A stretch of 64,000 nt of DNA from positions 13,278,215-13,342,214 of the forward strand of contig OW028574.1 in assembly GCA_932294295.1 (NCBI GenBank), written 5' to 3'. Source of the stretch: Alitta virens. Lineage: Eukaryota > Annelida > Polychaeta > Phyllodocida > Nereididae. Below are positions 11,441 to 24,152 of the stretch, in pieces. Both the position numbers and the translations under genes were made by a program. Position 1 is the stretch's first letter; the number at the start of each line of letters is the position of its first letter. The notes beneath the pieces were generated by a model. The model ran no database searches and had not been told where the DNA came from. It saw nothing but the letters and a program-made list of their open reading frames with translations.

Positions 11441-14400
11441 AAATCAGATTTTACTCCCACAGTTAATCCATTGGAGGCTTTTCAGGACTTCTGACAAATT
11501 CTCAATTTGTGATAAATTAAGACTTCGGCGATTTAGTGTATGGGGCAGAATGATGGGTCGCTAGTTGTCTGAATTCTGGTGTTCATAATTTTCCATGATA
11601 GATGTAAGCTTGTTGGACAGGACATATAGTAAATAGACTGATATTATTTTCTTTATGTGGGACATTCCAGCCCTGTAGACTACATCAGATTGCCATAGGA
11701 GGAACACCAAAACACTCATCTCCCTTCTGCCTCCATCTGTTTACTTGGAAGGTCACTGAGAAGAAAAAAATACAGTACACACAAAGTGAGTGAGGAAGTG
11801 AGCAATATTCTTTGATTAAGTTTACAGACGACAAACAGTCTGGGATTAGCGCTGCAGTGCAAATTCAACTACTGGTCTTTAGTGGCTGAGATTTCATTTC
11901 CTGCTGACATTTGGACACCAATGTTCCCCCTGTTTACGAAAAAAGTTCTCATCAGTTTGTGTTTATAAAATACAATTTACAGCTGTAGCTCTTGATTGCA
12001 GATGCAAGCTCATACGAAATATCTTACAGAGTATTTTGACTACAGTCAGATGCAGAAGCAAACATTAAAAGGCTGAAGAAGTCTTTTTACCATGGAAATT
12101 TAGACCTGCCGGTCCTGGTGTAGAAATACAGGACGTAAAACCCCATTCAATACCCACCCAGCTTCAAAATCTCAGGAATGCTGGATCTGTTTAAAAAGAA
12201 AAAAAACTTTCTTCACATAGATTTCTTTCTTTATTCAATGGAGAGACCAATGTGAAACAAGACTCTAAATTATATAATAAAATAACAGTTATCATTTGTG
12301 ATGCCATGCTTTGTAATAATATGTTTGTGAACATTTTTACAGCACTCAAGGCTGTACTTATTATTAAGAAAATTAATTTAACTTCATTTCAGATGAGGAA
12401 ACCAAGACATCTGCCATTAATTTTGTATGTAGGTTATCTCCTGGAATATCAGTTGTTTCTGATTCAGTTTCCTCTGTTTATGCAGCCTGAACTTTTTCCC
12501 TGAACATGGATCACCATTACAGTTGATTTAAATGAGATTACATTTTAACGAATGTTATTTTGCCGTGTCTTGGGGCAGGCTAATCCGGCTGGGGTTATTC
12601 TGTCCTTGCAAAAGTTTGATTAATAAGGTTAGGTCTGCAAATCCAAAGGGAGGGGTTTTTTTTTTCTTTCAGAAATGCTCGAAAATACAAACCTCTATCA
12701 CTGCAGCTGAAACTAAGTTGCCAGGGATCTGGCAAAAGAGAAGACAAATTTGTTTGATCAGAGGATATTGATCCTACTCCTACAAGTTTTGAAGGTCTAC
12801 AGTAGCAGTCAGAATTAGGCATGCTTCTAAAGGATGTAGATTTCCGTGGTGCAGAAAATGCCATCTAGTATTTAAATCAGTTTATTGAATGTTAGGTAAG
12901 TTGAATAATCTTATCAGCCATACCAATTATAAGGAAATAAACTCTTAAAAATGCATCTGTAATTTTTTACGTATAAAAATGAACCTGTATATTTCATGAA
13001 ATAACATATATGTAAACTTGATTATCGATAGCGAACTAAGTATCTTGATTTAATTTTACTTAATCTTCCCTAGAAATGCATGACCAAACTGGCATACACA
13101 CAATAAATTTATAAAAGTGGTCTTACACTCTATCAAAAGTATATGATATAGAAATATACATAATGAAGCTTTTTTTTTCTATCTTCCTTATGAAAACAGG
13201 GCAATGACATGTTATGATTTAGGTGACAAATAAAAGAAAAATGTGCCTTCAATTTTAAGGTGCCATGCACATGTATCAAAATTATGTTGTAGCACATTTT
13301 GGTGTCCAAAATGAGCAGATTGCTTTGCTTTGATGCTCTGCAAACACACTGAGCAAAAAGCAGGTTCTTCAGTGAGATTATCATGTGAAGCAGAATAAGG
13401 TTGAATAAGGCCTCATTGCATCAGGCTGCGATTATAAGGCACAGAAAAGGAGGGGTGTGGGATCATGCCCTTTGACCCTCTGTGCTGCATAAAAGAGACT
13501 TTCTCTGACAGTAGAATGAGGACGGTGACAGGCCTGCTGCAATTACCTTTTGTCATTCAAAACAGACCAGCCTTATTTGTGCTCTGCAGCACTGCCAGGA
13601 ACTCATTGCACCAAGATACACACAGTGAGCCAGCAGCAGGTTACTCTGGCACATGCAGCCACCATCATTTCAATTACCGCTCCATACAAAAGCCATGCTG
13701 CCAGGAAATGTTTCCATGAGACGGAATACTAGCCATTTTTATTCATATAAGGCTATGCGTGCATTGATAATGTTGATCAGAGATGAGAATATTTAAGTAC
13801 TAATATACAGATACTAAGCATACCAACCTCTGAAACACAGATTGATTAAAAAACAAGCTTAATGACGTATATAGTCACCACTACTTTCTACAATTTAGCA
13901 CAATCTCAAATAAGCAGTTTTTGTGTATGAATGTTGATATATGTTTGGACTTCGGAAGCCTACCCAGCTGCTGTGAAACTTACACCCTACAGTAATGGCC
14001 AATTATAAAGCTTTCCATAACTTTATGGCAAAACGTTAGTAGCTAATTACCTGATGTATCATCTCAAGAGAACATCCACCAGCTTGGGTAGATGAAGCTC
14101 ATAGAGAATGTTTTGGCCAGATGTCAAACCCAAAACAGAGAAGGAGATAATATAATTCATCATAAAAATCGCTCATTTGAGATTGCAGCATTGTTTTCTG
14201 CTCCTCTCAGATTTCCTTTGAATTACAGCCGGCCTGACTTACAGTGCTGAATAGCAATTTACAGTAAGCTCACTATTTCGCTACACTGTATCCCATGTGG
14301 CTCCATCTTTCATTCCTTGTCTCAGCAACCAGGTGGCTATTATTGTCTCTGAAACATCACCCAAACCTCCCATACACATCGAATTCTGCTGACCGGGCTA

Positions 14401-14695
14401 TGTCCAAGTACCTCTTTTTTCTATTGTGTTCTGTGACTTCCCCCATGGCTTGCAAAAGCAATTCAGAGACCACAGCTCACCTTATGACCCAAGTGGGAGG
14501 GCTCAGCCCCCTATTAAGGGATACTTCCTGCCAGCAACAAATGCTAGTGACCAATCTGCATCCTCATGAAGCCAATCTGTGCTCTGCACTAGCTTTAACC
14601 CTAACTCAGACTGCTTTTTGCATTCTGTGGGAGTTGTCACTTGCCAAACCCTGAACTCAGTGACACGCCAATAATGGCCGATCCTCACGATCTGA
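11441..14695. other. Gene-free stretch with complex-sequence islands
   Basis: No gene is supported. A remnant of a SINE tail lies at 12108-12160. Sequence at about 13440-13730 and 14280-14660 is less AT-rich and less repetitive than its surroundings and has no repeat character I recognise; it may be conserved non-coding DNA, but the window alone cannot show that. Confidence 0.35.
12108..12160 (+). mobile_element. 3' remnant of SINE family 1
   Basis: The segment carries TAGAAATACAGGACGTAAA and a C/A-rich tail, matching the 3' end of the full copy at 23480-23671. The tRNA-like head is missing. Confidence 0.5.
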
Positions 14696-14775
14696 TGACG
14701 TCACATCCTGACGTCATATCCGGTCTCACGTGATCTGCAGTCCACCCACACAGCAGGACTACAGACGTCACGTCA
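14696..14775. promoter_or_regulatory. Cluster of CRE sites and an E-box
   Basis: Two perfect palindromic CREs (TGACGTCA at 14696-14703 and 14709-14716), a USF/MITF-type E-box TCACGTGA (14726-14733) and an overlapping pair of CRE half-palindromes GACGTCACGTCA (14764-14775) fall within 80 bases. CREB/ATF proteins bind the first motif and bHLH-zip proteins the second. No exon can be tied to it, so it may be an enhancer or a promoter of an unseen transcript. Confidence 0.5.
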
Positions 14776-14850
14776 GGTGGAAGGTTCTTCAGGCTGTAAA
14801 TAATAGATTTGGGTCAAAATTTAGAGTTTTTAATGTCGTGGTGGTTTTAA

Positions 14851-15152
14851 GCAGCTGGGTGGTCTAATGGTTAAGGCATCCACCAATTCCACATCTAGCA
14901 ACCCCACTGAAGAGATTCCATCCACGGCCTGGGCACTCTTCATGACCTACATCCCAGCTGGATGCGGATGACATGAGACGTTAATTGGAGGTGCCTTGTA
15001 AGACCCCCAACCATAGGGTAGACGAGCTGTTGACTTCAAAACCTATCATACTTATCATCTCATCATTATCCTCTCATTATTACGTATGCCTCTGGGAGGT
15101 GATTCTTATTATAAGCTGCCTATATACTTCAGACCAGTAGCAAAGAGACAAT
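14851..15152 (+). mobile_element. SINE family 3, copy with tRNA-like head
   Basis: A tRNA-like head (GGTGGTCTAATGGTTAAGGC) is followed by a body with CATGAGACGTTAATTGGAGG, AAGACCCCCAACC and ATCATCTCATCATTATC. The body is shared with copies at 33250-33500 (+) and 51352-51545 (-), and with shorter pieces elsewhere. The B box is degenerate, so the copy is old. Confidence 0.55.
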
Positions 15153-16076
15153 GAGACAATTTAATTTCACAGAATTTCTACTTTTGAGGCAATTTCATAC
15201 GTACTTAATAATTTATTAGAAATTTGGAAATGTCATTATCGTCTTTAATATTTAGACCTTGTCTGAGTGCAGCATACCATTAGTTGTTAACTGCTCCTAG
15301 GTGGATATTCCCAATGACAGATGTGAGTAATTTGCCAAGGATATTAACATGGAATTCATTTCATTACAAATACAAATTTGATGAGCGATCTTTATTTATA
15401 GGTCTCTTCCAATTCCAAAGCATTTGATCAATTCCCATATTGCTGTTTTCTTCCCTGGCTGTTTCTGATTAAATACCAGCTTCAATTTAAGTTGGTCCCT
15501 GGGCAATTAACTCTTCAATATCATTACCAAGGTATGAATCAATGCATGAAATCTCTCATGTGCAATTTCCAGTGCAAATAGGCATGGGATAGTTCACACT
15601 TCAATGCAAACACGGAGAAAAAGGTGGAAAATCAAATGAGAATTTTGATAATAAATGATGACACATTTGGTCAGTACAGGGCCAGAATGATAATCAAAAT
15701 CAATACTGAAAAACTTCTGACTGATACTTTAGTGAAATACTGAAATGGAGTTTCTAATGTTTTCTGTTTGTTCAGTTTTGGCCAGACCATCTGAGCCTAT
15801 ATTAAGCTCTCAACTGCTGTTGTATATAGCTGCTGCAGATACCGACTTCGGCCACTTTGAGACTTTGAGTCCTAACTACATGTCCTGTGAATGAGTCTAA
15901 ATCCTTTGCAATCCTCTTTCCTAAAGATAAACACCAATCTGTGGTGCTTCCATCCCCTGTGTCTCCAGCAAATTCCCGACTGGGACAAGTTAAGACCCCA
16001 ACTCAAGATGCTGTGCAATAGTTAAAAATACAAGCACTTTGTTTTACCCTTATCTAATTTCTCTGTCCCGTTTCAC

Positions 16077-16125
16077 TGTTGTTGTTGTTGTTCTTCTTCT
16101 TTTTCTTCTTCTTTTTCTTCTTCTC
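16077..16125 (+). repeat. (GTT)n/(TTC)n simple repeat
   Basis: GTT triplets pass into TTC and TTTTTC units for about 50 bases, directly next to a SINE head. The poly-phenylalanine frame across it is an artefact. Confidence 0.75.
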
Positions 16126-16126
16126 G

Positions 16127-16270
16127 AGTGGCCTAGTGGTTAACATGGTTGCCTTCTCATTTAATTTGCATGGGTGCCTGGGTTCGAACTGTGCGTTTAC
16201 TTCAATTTATGCAATGTATTTAGCATCCTCTGATCCACTACACCATGCTAATAAACAGTGGCCCTTGACC
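16127..16270 (+). mobile_element. tRNA-derived SINE, type 4
   Basis: A-box-like TGGCCTAGTGGTTAACATGG and B-box GGGTTCGAACT lie about 50 bases apart, as in a tRNA gene, followed by unrelated sequence. The anticodon arm is not well formed, so this is a SINE or tRNA relic rather than a working tRNA gene. Confidence 0.5.
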
Positions 16271-18095
16271 CTGTGATTTATAATTTAAAAAAATCGAATA
16301 ACTTGTGGCGTTGAATGAATCAATACATACTCCTCTATCACTCAGTCAAACAAACCAACCTAACCTGTTGTGTAATGTGTTGTACAAAGCAGTCAGGTGC
16401 AAGAGGAAATTTCATTAGCTTCGCCCATCTGGCATCTCCATTCAGAAGTACCGTATTCGGGACATTGTGTGAGTGTTACATAATAGATAATAAAGTGGCA
16501 CAACAGTGGATACACCAAATGTGTCTACTATTTACAGAAGTAGCAGAATAAGCTCTGGGTCATTATGGAAAGTGCTGATTGTTGAGGAGTAAATGCTTGC
16601 AAGTGGATACTCCAACAATGGATTAAACCAGCCATGAAATCCACATTATGGCCTTCTGTTGATTTCTGAGACACACTCACACCACACTGGGAGCAGGGGT
16701 GAATGCCTGTCGATATTCTATTGATGCTATCTCTCTGTTAGATGATGAGTCCCAATGAAGTGCAAGGTTTACTGCAGGGCGCGGTACTGGCTTCTATTGT
16801 GGTGTATGTCAGGAAAAGAATCGAAAAACTTTTGCCCATTATATCTGACGTACAGCCTTTGAAGTGGTAGGCTCATGTAGAAAATAACATTATGATACAA
16901 ACTACTAACATTTACATTTGTATATATGGCATTTTAAACAAATGAACAAACACTGCATGATGTGATCACAGTGAAAAATAATAACACTTAAAAAAATATT
17001 CGTTGTTGATGAAAATGTTTAATATTACTCTCGCATTGCAGTTTCGCCAACTTTGATTTCATTTTAACAGAATTGAAATTTCTGGCAATGACAAAGTATT
17101 TAAGCATCATATATTCCGTTTTGACCATTTTTTGTTATCCAATCTGCTTCAATGTATTGCTTGTCATCGCATCTTTTCATGCACAAGTTACAACTTACAG
17201 TAACATGGTCTAGTTCGAATATCAGAGAATTAAGCTGGTCTAGACTGGCCACTTTAATTTTACATTGTCTGATTTGTGAACTGTTCTGAGCAATTTCAAG
17301 AGCCGTATCTTTAATTGCAGTTGGTTTACATGGCAGCAGTTGCAGTAACAGTGGTGATTTTATATGTTTTTGGAATAACAAATGATCTTATAGATCCAAT
17401 TTTGTCTATTAAATGTTTAATTTCGTCTAAATAACGAATAAGGACAAAGTTAATACTGACCTTTAAATCATATCTACCTTAGCTATTATCATCTTTCCAT
17501 ATTTGAAAATGAAGCCTTAACATAAAGATTTGTGAAGATTTTATTATTCATGACTTGCATCATATTGATTAAATATTTATTTTTATTGGAATCCTACAAA
17601 CTAATTTAGCTTTTATGTCTTTTCACCCCTAGATTAATCATTTTTAAAGAGCCTGCTTAATGGTGATTCTTTAATCACCAAATTAAATGCATATTAATCA
17701 ACCAAAATATGTCTTTTTTATGATGAATTAACCACGTTTCTTATGACTCAGAGGTTGTTTTGCATGTAAGGCTGAGTTTAGAAGTTTACTTGCTGCTCGG
17801 AAATATGCATTACTCCTTAATTTGGTCCATTACTCCTATAAAGGCAGATTCATTGTGTGTGATTTCCCTGGTTCCCAGCTGTCACGAGCTGCTAAATTTA
17901 CATTCTGAACAGGGAATTGCTTGGCACAGATGTTTGGCTGTATCATCACTCTATTCAGCTTTCTTTCTTCTTTAATTCTGCAACATTCTGGCCCAAGCTA
18001 TTTGAAAGCAATGAAAGCAACTATATAATAGGCTAGCTTTAGATGGCCTCACTATAGAGACCTTTAACATTCAGACCAAAGTATATTCCTACTGC

Positions 18096-18260
18096 ATTTT
18101 TTTTATTTTTTTATTTTTCATATATTCTTCTTCGTATTTTCTTTATATTTCTTCTTTCTTTCTTTCATATTTCCTATTCTTCATCTCTTCTTCATCTCTT
18201 CTCCATCTCTTCTCCATCTTCTTCTTCGTCTTCTTTTTCTTCCTCATCTTCCCTTCTTCC

Positions 18261-18301
<41 letters not shown>

Positions 18302-18302
18302 T
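18096..18302 (+). repeat. 200 bp polypyrimidine tract
   Basis: An almost uninterrupted C/T tract progresses from T-rich to TTCATCTC-type units and then to pure CTT triplets. Such mirror-type tracts can form triplex (H-) DNA. No gene overlaps it. Confidence 0.8.
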
Positions 18303-19879
18303 ACGGCGTATTTAACCTATGGACAACACAGATCAGTAATTTTGAACAAAGACAGTTAAGCACGGCTAGCTTCTACTGAATTAGAGGCATCCAGATATAA
18401 TCCTTAAAGTAAGGGAAATTTTGGTAGTTTCGTGTACTTGCTGGCTGTTTGTCAGTGTTGCTTTTTTATTGGCTTGGCTTGTAGCTGGTACATTCTTTTT
18501 CCACAAGAACAAACTAAAACGACACAGCATATTTGCATTTTTTTCATATAGTATTTTTTAAATAGCCTTAGTAGTGAGGCAGATGAATTCGCCGCTGAGA
18601 ATTATGTTTTCTGAATTCAAATCATATTTCCTAAATTAATTATGGAATGACCCTGCTTTGTTTTTGTACATCAAGCACAATCTCAGAACATTGGCAAATA
18701 ACTGTGTATGGAATCCATTTAGCTAAAGTACCACCTGCTCACTACCTTTTTGTTGGTTTCTGTCACTCCTTATTACAATTAACTCAAGCCTCAAGGGCAT
18801 AATGACCCGCATACAGAGAAATGGTGCTGTTTTCCTTTACAGTTTCTTTAGAAGTTTCAGTCGACAACCTAACTAGAAGGCCCTTGTCGTATATCAGACT
18901 GCAATGTCCTTTGAGAAATAAAAATAAAGTAGCGATCCTCATTAGGGCTGTTGAGACCGGAAGCCTCTACATTAGCGTCCTCTCGCGGGAGTCCAATAAG
19001 TTGTATAACTCATTAGGTGGTGTCTGGGTCTGAGGAAAACGAGGTCTCAATGCCTTTGCTTTCTGTTTCGTGGGCAGACTAAATAGAATACAAAAAGGAA
19101 GTTTTTAGGCACAGCGTCTTTGCTATGAATATATGTTTTTATTATTGCACAAACGGTGGAGGCCCCAAGTGCAATTTTGACTTCTTTCTGGTTAGAAAAA
19201 AAAGGTCTTAATGGTGAGGTGTTATTAACACGGGTTCTACTAGGTTGTCAAAAACCCAATTTCTGGCTTATTATTGTTATAATAGCCTCATTTATACTGT
19301 TTTAAACCCAACTTAAGGTCATCTCTGTTAAGTCTTTTTACTTAACCTTTAAGATCATCTCATCATAAAGACGACTTAAGTTAATTGTGCTCTTAAGGTG
19401 TTTGTTTTTGGCTCTCAAAAATCCTTAATTCGTAAGTTTAATTCTTTAAATTCTTCTTGACAAATTCATGACAGCTTCACTATAGCTGAGGCTATGAGCT
19501 TTATTCCATAAGTATTTCATAAATTGGCTCAGTGGAAAACTTTAACTGCAGGCAGAGCTATCGCAGGCAACTGCTTATTGTGTCTTGCTGGCAGCCTAAC
19601 AAAAAGCATCAATAAGAAAACGTTTACAATTTGTCAAAAATCTAATCTAGTTCTGCCATAAAATGTGGCGAAGTGCTACGGAGAATGATATCCGTTTTGG
19701 GATGAACAAACCGTTAGACAAATCAAATGTGCCAAGCAACATGATTGAGTACCTATTCAATATAAATGTGTTTGGAGTGAAGTGAAAGTTTCCCAGTGTG
19801 ATGGGCTAGCTTTTTGCTAACATATTGGTCTATGGGTGAAGTGAAGACTGGAGGAGGGTGTTCATAAGATCAATAACCT

Positions 19880-20300
19880 GCAATTTGGGCAATCTGCAAG
19901 GTTTTCCATGGAACTGTATCTTATTAGCCATCGATTACATGGTTTGGAAGCCAAAAGAGGTGCCCTTCTTCTGGGGGACACAGTTTGGGCGGGGCCTGGC
20001 GCATCAATTAGGCAGAAAGGCCTGGCAGTCTGGCTTGATCATGACCCCCCTCCGTTCTCCCTCCTCACTGCCTATAATGAGAGCAAGACCCCAGGCCCCC
20101 TGCGCTGGTCACATCAAACTGACCACTAGCAACAGCAGCGGTCACCCAAGCAAGCTGACCTGTCTCCTTAATGAGCTTCAAGTCAAAGGTCTGCTCCAAA
20201 GCTGTTTCGGAGTACAGTCCCTATGCTGTTATTCATTGCATCCCAGGACTATGCCCTTTACTGAAGAACCATGCTACCAAAACGTTAGTCTTGCTGAATG
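19880..20300. promoter_or_regulatory. GC-richer island with DR1-like site
   Basis: The island contrasts with its AT-rich flanks. It contains GGGCGGGGCC (19988-19997) and AGTCAAAGGTCT (20181-20192), close to the direct-repeat-1 site bound by HNF4-type nuclear receptors. A 147-codon frame spans it but shows no domain, no splice structure and ordinary composition, so I read it as non-coding. A regulatory role is inference. Confidence 0.3.
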
Positions 20301-20409
20301 ATCTTAGAGTTGTTGAATATCTAATGATCTTTGTTTTGACACAGATAAATGTACTCCACACAAAAACCGTACAATTTTAGCATTATACATGCATGATTTA
20401 TTATGAATA

Positions 20410-22700
20410 GTAGTCATTAAGATAAGATAAGATAAGATAAAATTTAATTTAAAGTCGGTGGTGATACAAATAACAATAAAACATAAGCTATTAAATTTTT
20501 CGCCGACAGAAAATTGTGACAAAAAACAAGGTGAAATATTTACAAATGAATAGATGAGAAATAAATAGATGAGTTGGTAACATTGTGTAAAAATTAATTA
20601 AATTGTACAGGCCGCTTCTTTTACATAAAATGCAGTTGCCACATTGACATGTACTTAGAACATTGCTACTTCTTAACGCATTTTTGAATTGCATAAAATC
20701 TGTTGAGTTCTTTATATTGATAAAGCATTCCACACCAGAGGACCTTGATATGCAATTGAACGCATGCCAAATTGGACTGTATTGTATACTGGTTTGATTA
20801 ATTTGAAGTTATCCCTCATATCATATGGAGTGATTGTCTAGTAAAGAAGGGATTTTCCACTGGAGGTGCCATATCGTAAAGCACTTTGTAAACCAATTCA
20901 GCTAGATTAATTTTACGTGTAACATATGACATTCTTTTACCTGTCTTTAACAGTAAGTCATCATAGGGGCTATCATAGTCATTGCAGACGAGTCTTATCG
21001 CCCTTTCATTTAGTTTTTCAAGTTTTTTATCCTGCCCTATTGTAAGAGAATTATAGACAGTTGAGCAATAAACAAAGTTTGAAGCTACAAAAGATTCATA
21101 GATTCTGAGTTTACTTGTATAGTCAAGGTTTTTACATAGCCTCTGTGGGGCATTTATCTGCCGAGCTGCTTTTTTACAGATAAGTGATACATGGTTGTGA
21201 AAGTTTAACTTGTTATCAAAGTTTACCCCTAGTAGTTTAACAGTGGTGTCTGACTTTATTACATGACTACCAATTTCAAAGTCAATAGATACATTCTCTT
21301 TGCTGAGGCAGATGGCCTGAAATTTATATGGGTTGGCTTTCATGAAGTTTACATTAAACCATCTCATTGCTTGTTGAGTGGCTTGTTCTAATGTGCTTTT
21401 AATTATAGATGGGTAGCTGTGTGAGAAAGACAGTGTGTTGTCATCAGCATAATTATATACATCGCATGTGCTTTGCAGATCATACAAAAAGTCATTTATA
21501 AAAATATTAAACAGAATAGGACCCATGAGAGATCCATGGGGCACACCTGTTTTAAGGTTGAGCCATTCACTTGTAATGTTACCTAATTTTACAGCTTGTT
21601 TTCTATTCCTTAAGTAATTAGGTATAAGTTTACATGATTTGATTGATACACCATAGGCATTTAACTTTGCTATTAATAGTCCATGAGGTAAGCAATCAAA
21701 AGCCTTTGACAAATCTATTGCAATGCATCCTATATGATGGTTATTGTCTAGCACTTTTCTCCAATTTTCAACACATTTTACCAAGACATTGCTGCAACTA
21801 TAGGATTTTCTATAAGCTGACAGATCTGTGGATAAGGAAGAGGAGATGAAACCAAGTAGTTGATCACACATGATCCCTTCAAATACTTTGGAAGTTGATG
21901 TTAATACACTTAGGGGCCTATAATTTTCTTTCGCTAATTGGTCAGATTTTTTATACAGAGGAGTTACTTCAGCTCTCTTTGTATAGTCAGGGTATATATT
22001 TTGGCTAATGCTATTGTTGAAGATTGGTGTGAGAGAGTGACTTATGTGTTCCGCTCCTAATTTGAGGAATTTTGGAGATATGTTATCAAATCCACTTGCT
22101 TTATTTGTCTGCATAAGTTTAAGTTTCTTTTCAGTGATTGTTTGAGTTACTTGTTTGAAATCAAATTGTTGATCATAGCCGACCTTCTCTGTGATTGATT
22201 TCACACTTGGATGATCTTTATAATGGGCAATGACCTGATCAGCTGACACATTGTTTATGGTATCAGGTGCACCAAAGTCTTGGGTAACATTGTCACATTG
22301 ATATAATATTCATTACATACATCATTTGGGTTACTGATTAAAGAGTTATTTTCATAGAGTGTTATGTTTTGGTTATTTGTTTTAACGTTATTAGTCATGA
22401 AGGGTTTAATAGTTTCCCAGAAATGTTTCCCTTTATTGTTTCCAGTATGACATTTATCTTGAAAGTATTTTCGTATGGATGATTTCTTTAATTTATTAAC
22501 TAAGTTTCTCTGTTTCTTGAACCTCTCCCAGTTTTGCTGGCTAGCTGTTTTAGGGTCACAATCTTTTGTTTCTTGGGCGCATTGTTATCTACAACATTAG
22601 AGAGTAAGCTATTATGAAACCAGATTTGATCATCGACATCACTGAATACTCGTGACACATGAAAAGGGGCTTCAAGTAAGTCTTGTTAGTAGGTTTCTTC
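20410..22700 (-). mobile_element. 5'-truncated LINE (Jockey/CR1-like), pseudogenised
   Basis: Read on the - strand, the element starts within the region after the endonuclease (APFHVSRVFSDVDDQIWF, about 22670-22620), continues through the reverse transcriptase and a conserved C-terminal domain (YQGPLVWNAL, near 20745), and ends in (TTATC)n at 20441-20420. At least four frame breaks are visible: near 22567, near 22290, near 20830 and near 20735. It is therefore dead. The microsatellite tail in place of poly(A) is typical of the CR1/Jockey side of the non-LTR tree. I found no clear target duplication. The clade was not tested by phylogeny. Confidence 0.8.
20816..22249 (-). pseudogene. LINE reverse transcriptase (ORF2 fragment)
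   Basis: The longest open part of the LINE, 477 codons, covers the reverse transcriptase from finger to thumb. Visible motifs are AIDLSKAFDC (about 177-186, first catalytic Asp), GVPHGSLMGPILFNIFINDF (about 235-254) and YADD (267-270, the catalytic pair). The enzyme would copy the element's RNA into DNA at a chromosomal nick. The Met at 22249 is not the true start: the same domain continues upstream in another frame after a frameshift, and downstream the C-terminal domain continues in a different frame past the stop. Confidence 0.85.
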
Positions 22701-23479
22701 TTTAAAATTCTTAAATGGCAATATCATGCATTAGGGAAGTTGCAGCGATAAATCAAATAGCATAAATGCTAAAAACATAGGTTTGGACACCAAGATGCAC
22801 TTTCTAGCACCAATAATAAGGAAGTTATGGGTATTTTATATTATTTAAGGGGTGTTTTTTTTTTCGTCCATAAAACAATTTCCCCAAGGGTGCCAAGATG
22901 GCACCTGCCTGATTCCTGCTCAGGACATGTCATAGTAGCAGAATCAACCATAAAACATCATCTATACCACGAAACACACTTGAGCCCCTAAATCCCGTTT
23001 GGCAATTGGACTAAATATGCCGTATAAACGGAATCAAAGATTCTGACAATCTTGTTGACATCTATATAGCTCATGTCACTAGTCCAAAATTGGCATATAT
23101 GGTATATGTTCCTGATTTGGTAACATTTTGTCTAATTGACCAGTGTAATTTGTGTTTGCTTTAAAGCTTATTACTAGTTCACAACATTAGTCATGCAAAA
23201 TCTTTACTTCAATACCTGAAAAAGAAGATAACAATGAGAGCATACTACAATGATTAATGAAATTTGATTAAAAAAAAAAGGCCTACACTAGACTTAGTCG
23301 GCTATGCATTCAGCAATTGTAAAGATTTTTGAATATCTAATTTTAGGTTGTCTTAATCATGTCGTATTCTTCGTGAGTTTTCAAAAAAAAAAAAAAAAAT
23401 GCAACATCGATTTATTCACCTCTTCCATATCAGTCAGATTGATGTGTTTGGTTCACTTTTATTTTATTCATTAATCATT

Positions 23480-23671
23480 GGGGTGGGGCCTAGCTCAGTG
23501 GTAGCGCGCTGGGCTTCCAACCACTGGGTCCCGGGTTCCATTCCCGGTCGAGCCTATGTTGGATGGCTGTTTCATCCTTCGTCTCATTGCCATGGTCCCT
23601 ACCTGTCCTAATTAGCCCAACTGGTGCAGAAATACAGGACGTAAAGCCCTAATCCACCACCACCACACCAC
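23480..23671 (+). mobile_element. Full-length SINE family 1 with perfect target duplication
   Basis: A well-formed tRNA-like head has an A box (TAGCTCAGTGGTAGCG), an anticodon-like loop containing TTCC (Gly-type) and a T arm CCGGGTTCCATTCCCGG. The body follows (ATGGCTGTTTCATCCTTCGT, AATACAGGACGTAAAGCC) and the tail is (ACC)n. ATTCATTAATCATT flanks it on both sides (23466-23479 and 23672-23685), a perfect 14 bp target duplication. Relatives lie at 31858-32025 (+), 39881-40070 (-) and 12108-12160 (+, tail only). Confidence 0.85.
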
Positions 23672-24099
23672 ATTCATTAATCATTTCATTTTCTTTCGTT
23701 TTTCCTCATTGTATCGCCTTTACACTTTGTTGTTTCTTGTTAGTTTTTTTAGTTTTTTTCGATACGCATCTCCTTACACCTAAATCCCCACATTAGACAG
23801 ATTTTTTAAACAGAAGCTGTGACATTTATCATCCCACCCTCCCACGCCTGCATTAGTCTAATGTACTTACTGAAGAACTCTCCAGCTATACTCAGGCACA
23901 TATTGAACGAAAATGTAGTATGTTATCATCCTAAATTGCAATGCGTCACACGTCAGTCTTGCCTCTGACACTGCATAGCCCTGGGATATTATGTAGTATT
24001 TCAAGATTAAGGTTATTCCTCATAAGAACATAAACTGATTGACTAAATTTGTGTGTAACGGAATCATAAATTGTATCCTTCTAACAGCCAGCATGCCAA

Positions 24100-24152
24100 C
24101 TGCCAGAGGCAGACGTAGTGATGAGATGACGAGGCTAGGATTCCACTCTTTG
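24100..24152 (-). mobile_element. 3' remnant of SINE family 3
   Basis: Read in reverse, the segment carries CGTCATCTCATCACTACGTC and TGCCTCTGGCAG, the conserved 3' block of SINE family 3. The rest of the SINE is missing. Confidence 0.4.

Larger units (their letters stand above)
15153..19850. other. Gene-free stretch with a SINE and simple repeats
   Basis: No coding gene is supported; all open frames are short. The stretch holds the SINE at 16127-16270 and simple repeats at 16077-16125 and 18096-18302. The rest is AT-rich and appears unique. Confidence 0.4.

Noticed and set aside
19858..20301. 147-codon gene on the + strand
   Set aside because: No domain, no splice signals and composition of a GC-richer non-coding island.
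23482..23555. Functional tRNA gene (Gly-type)
   Set aside because: The acceptor stem does not pair, and a SINE body, tail and target duplication follow.
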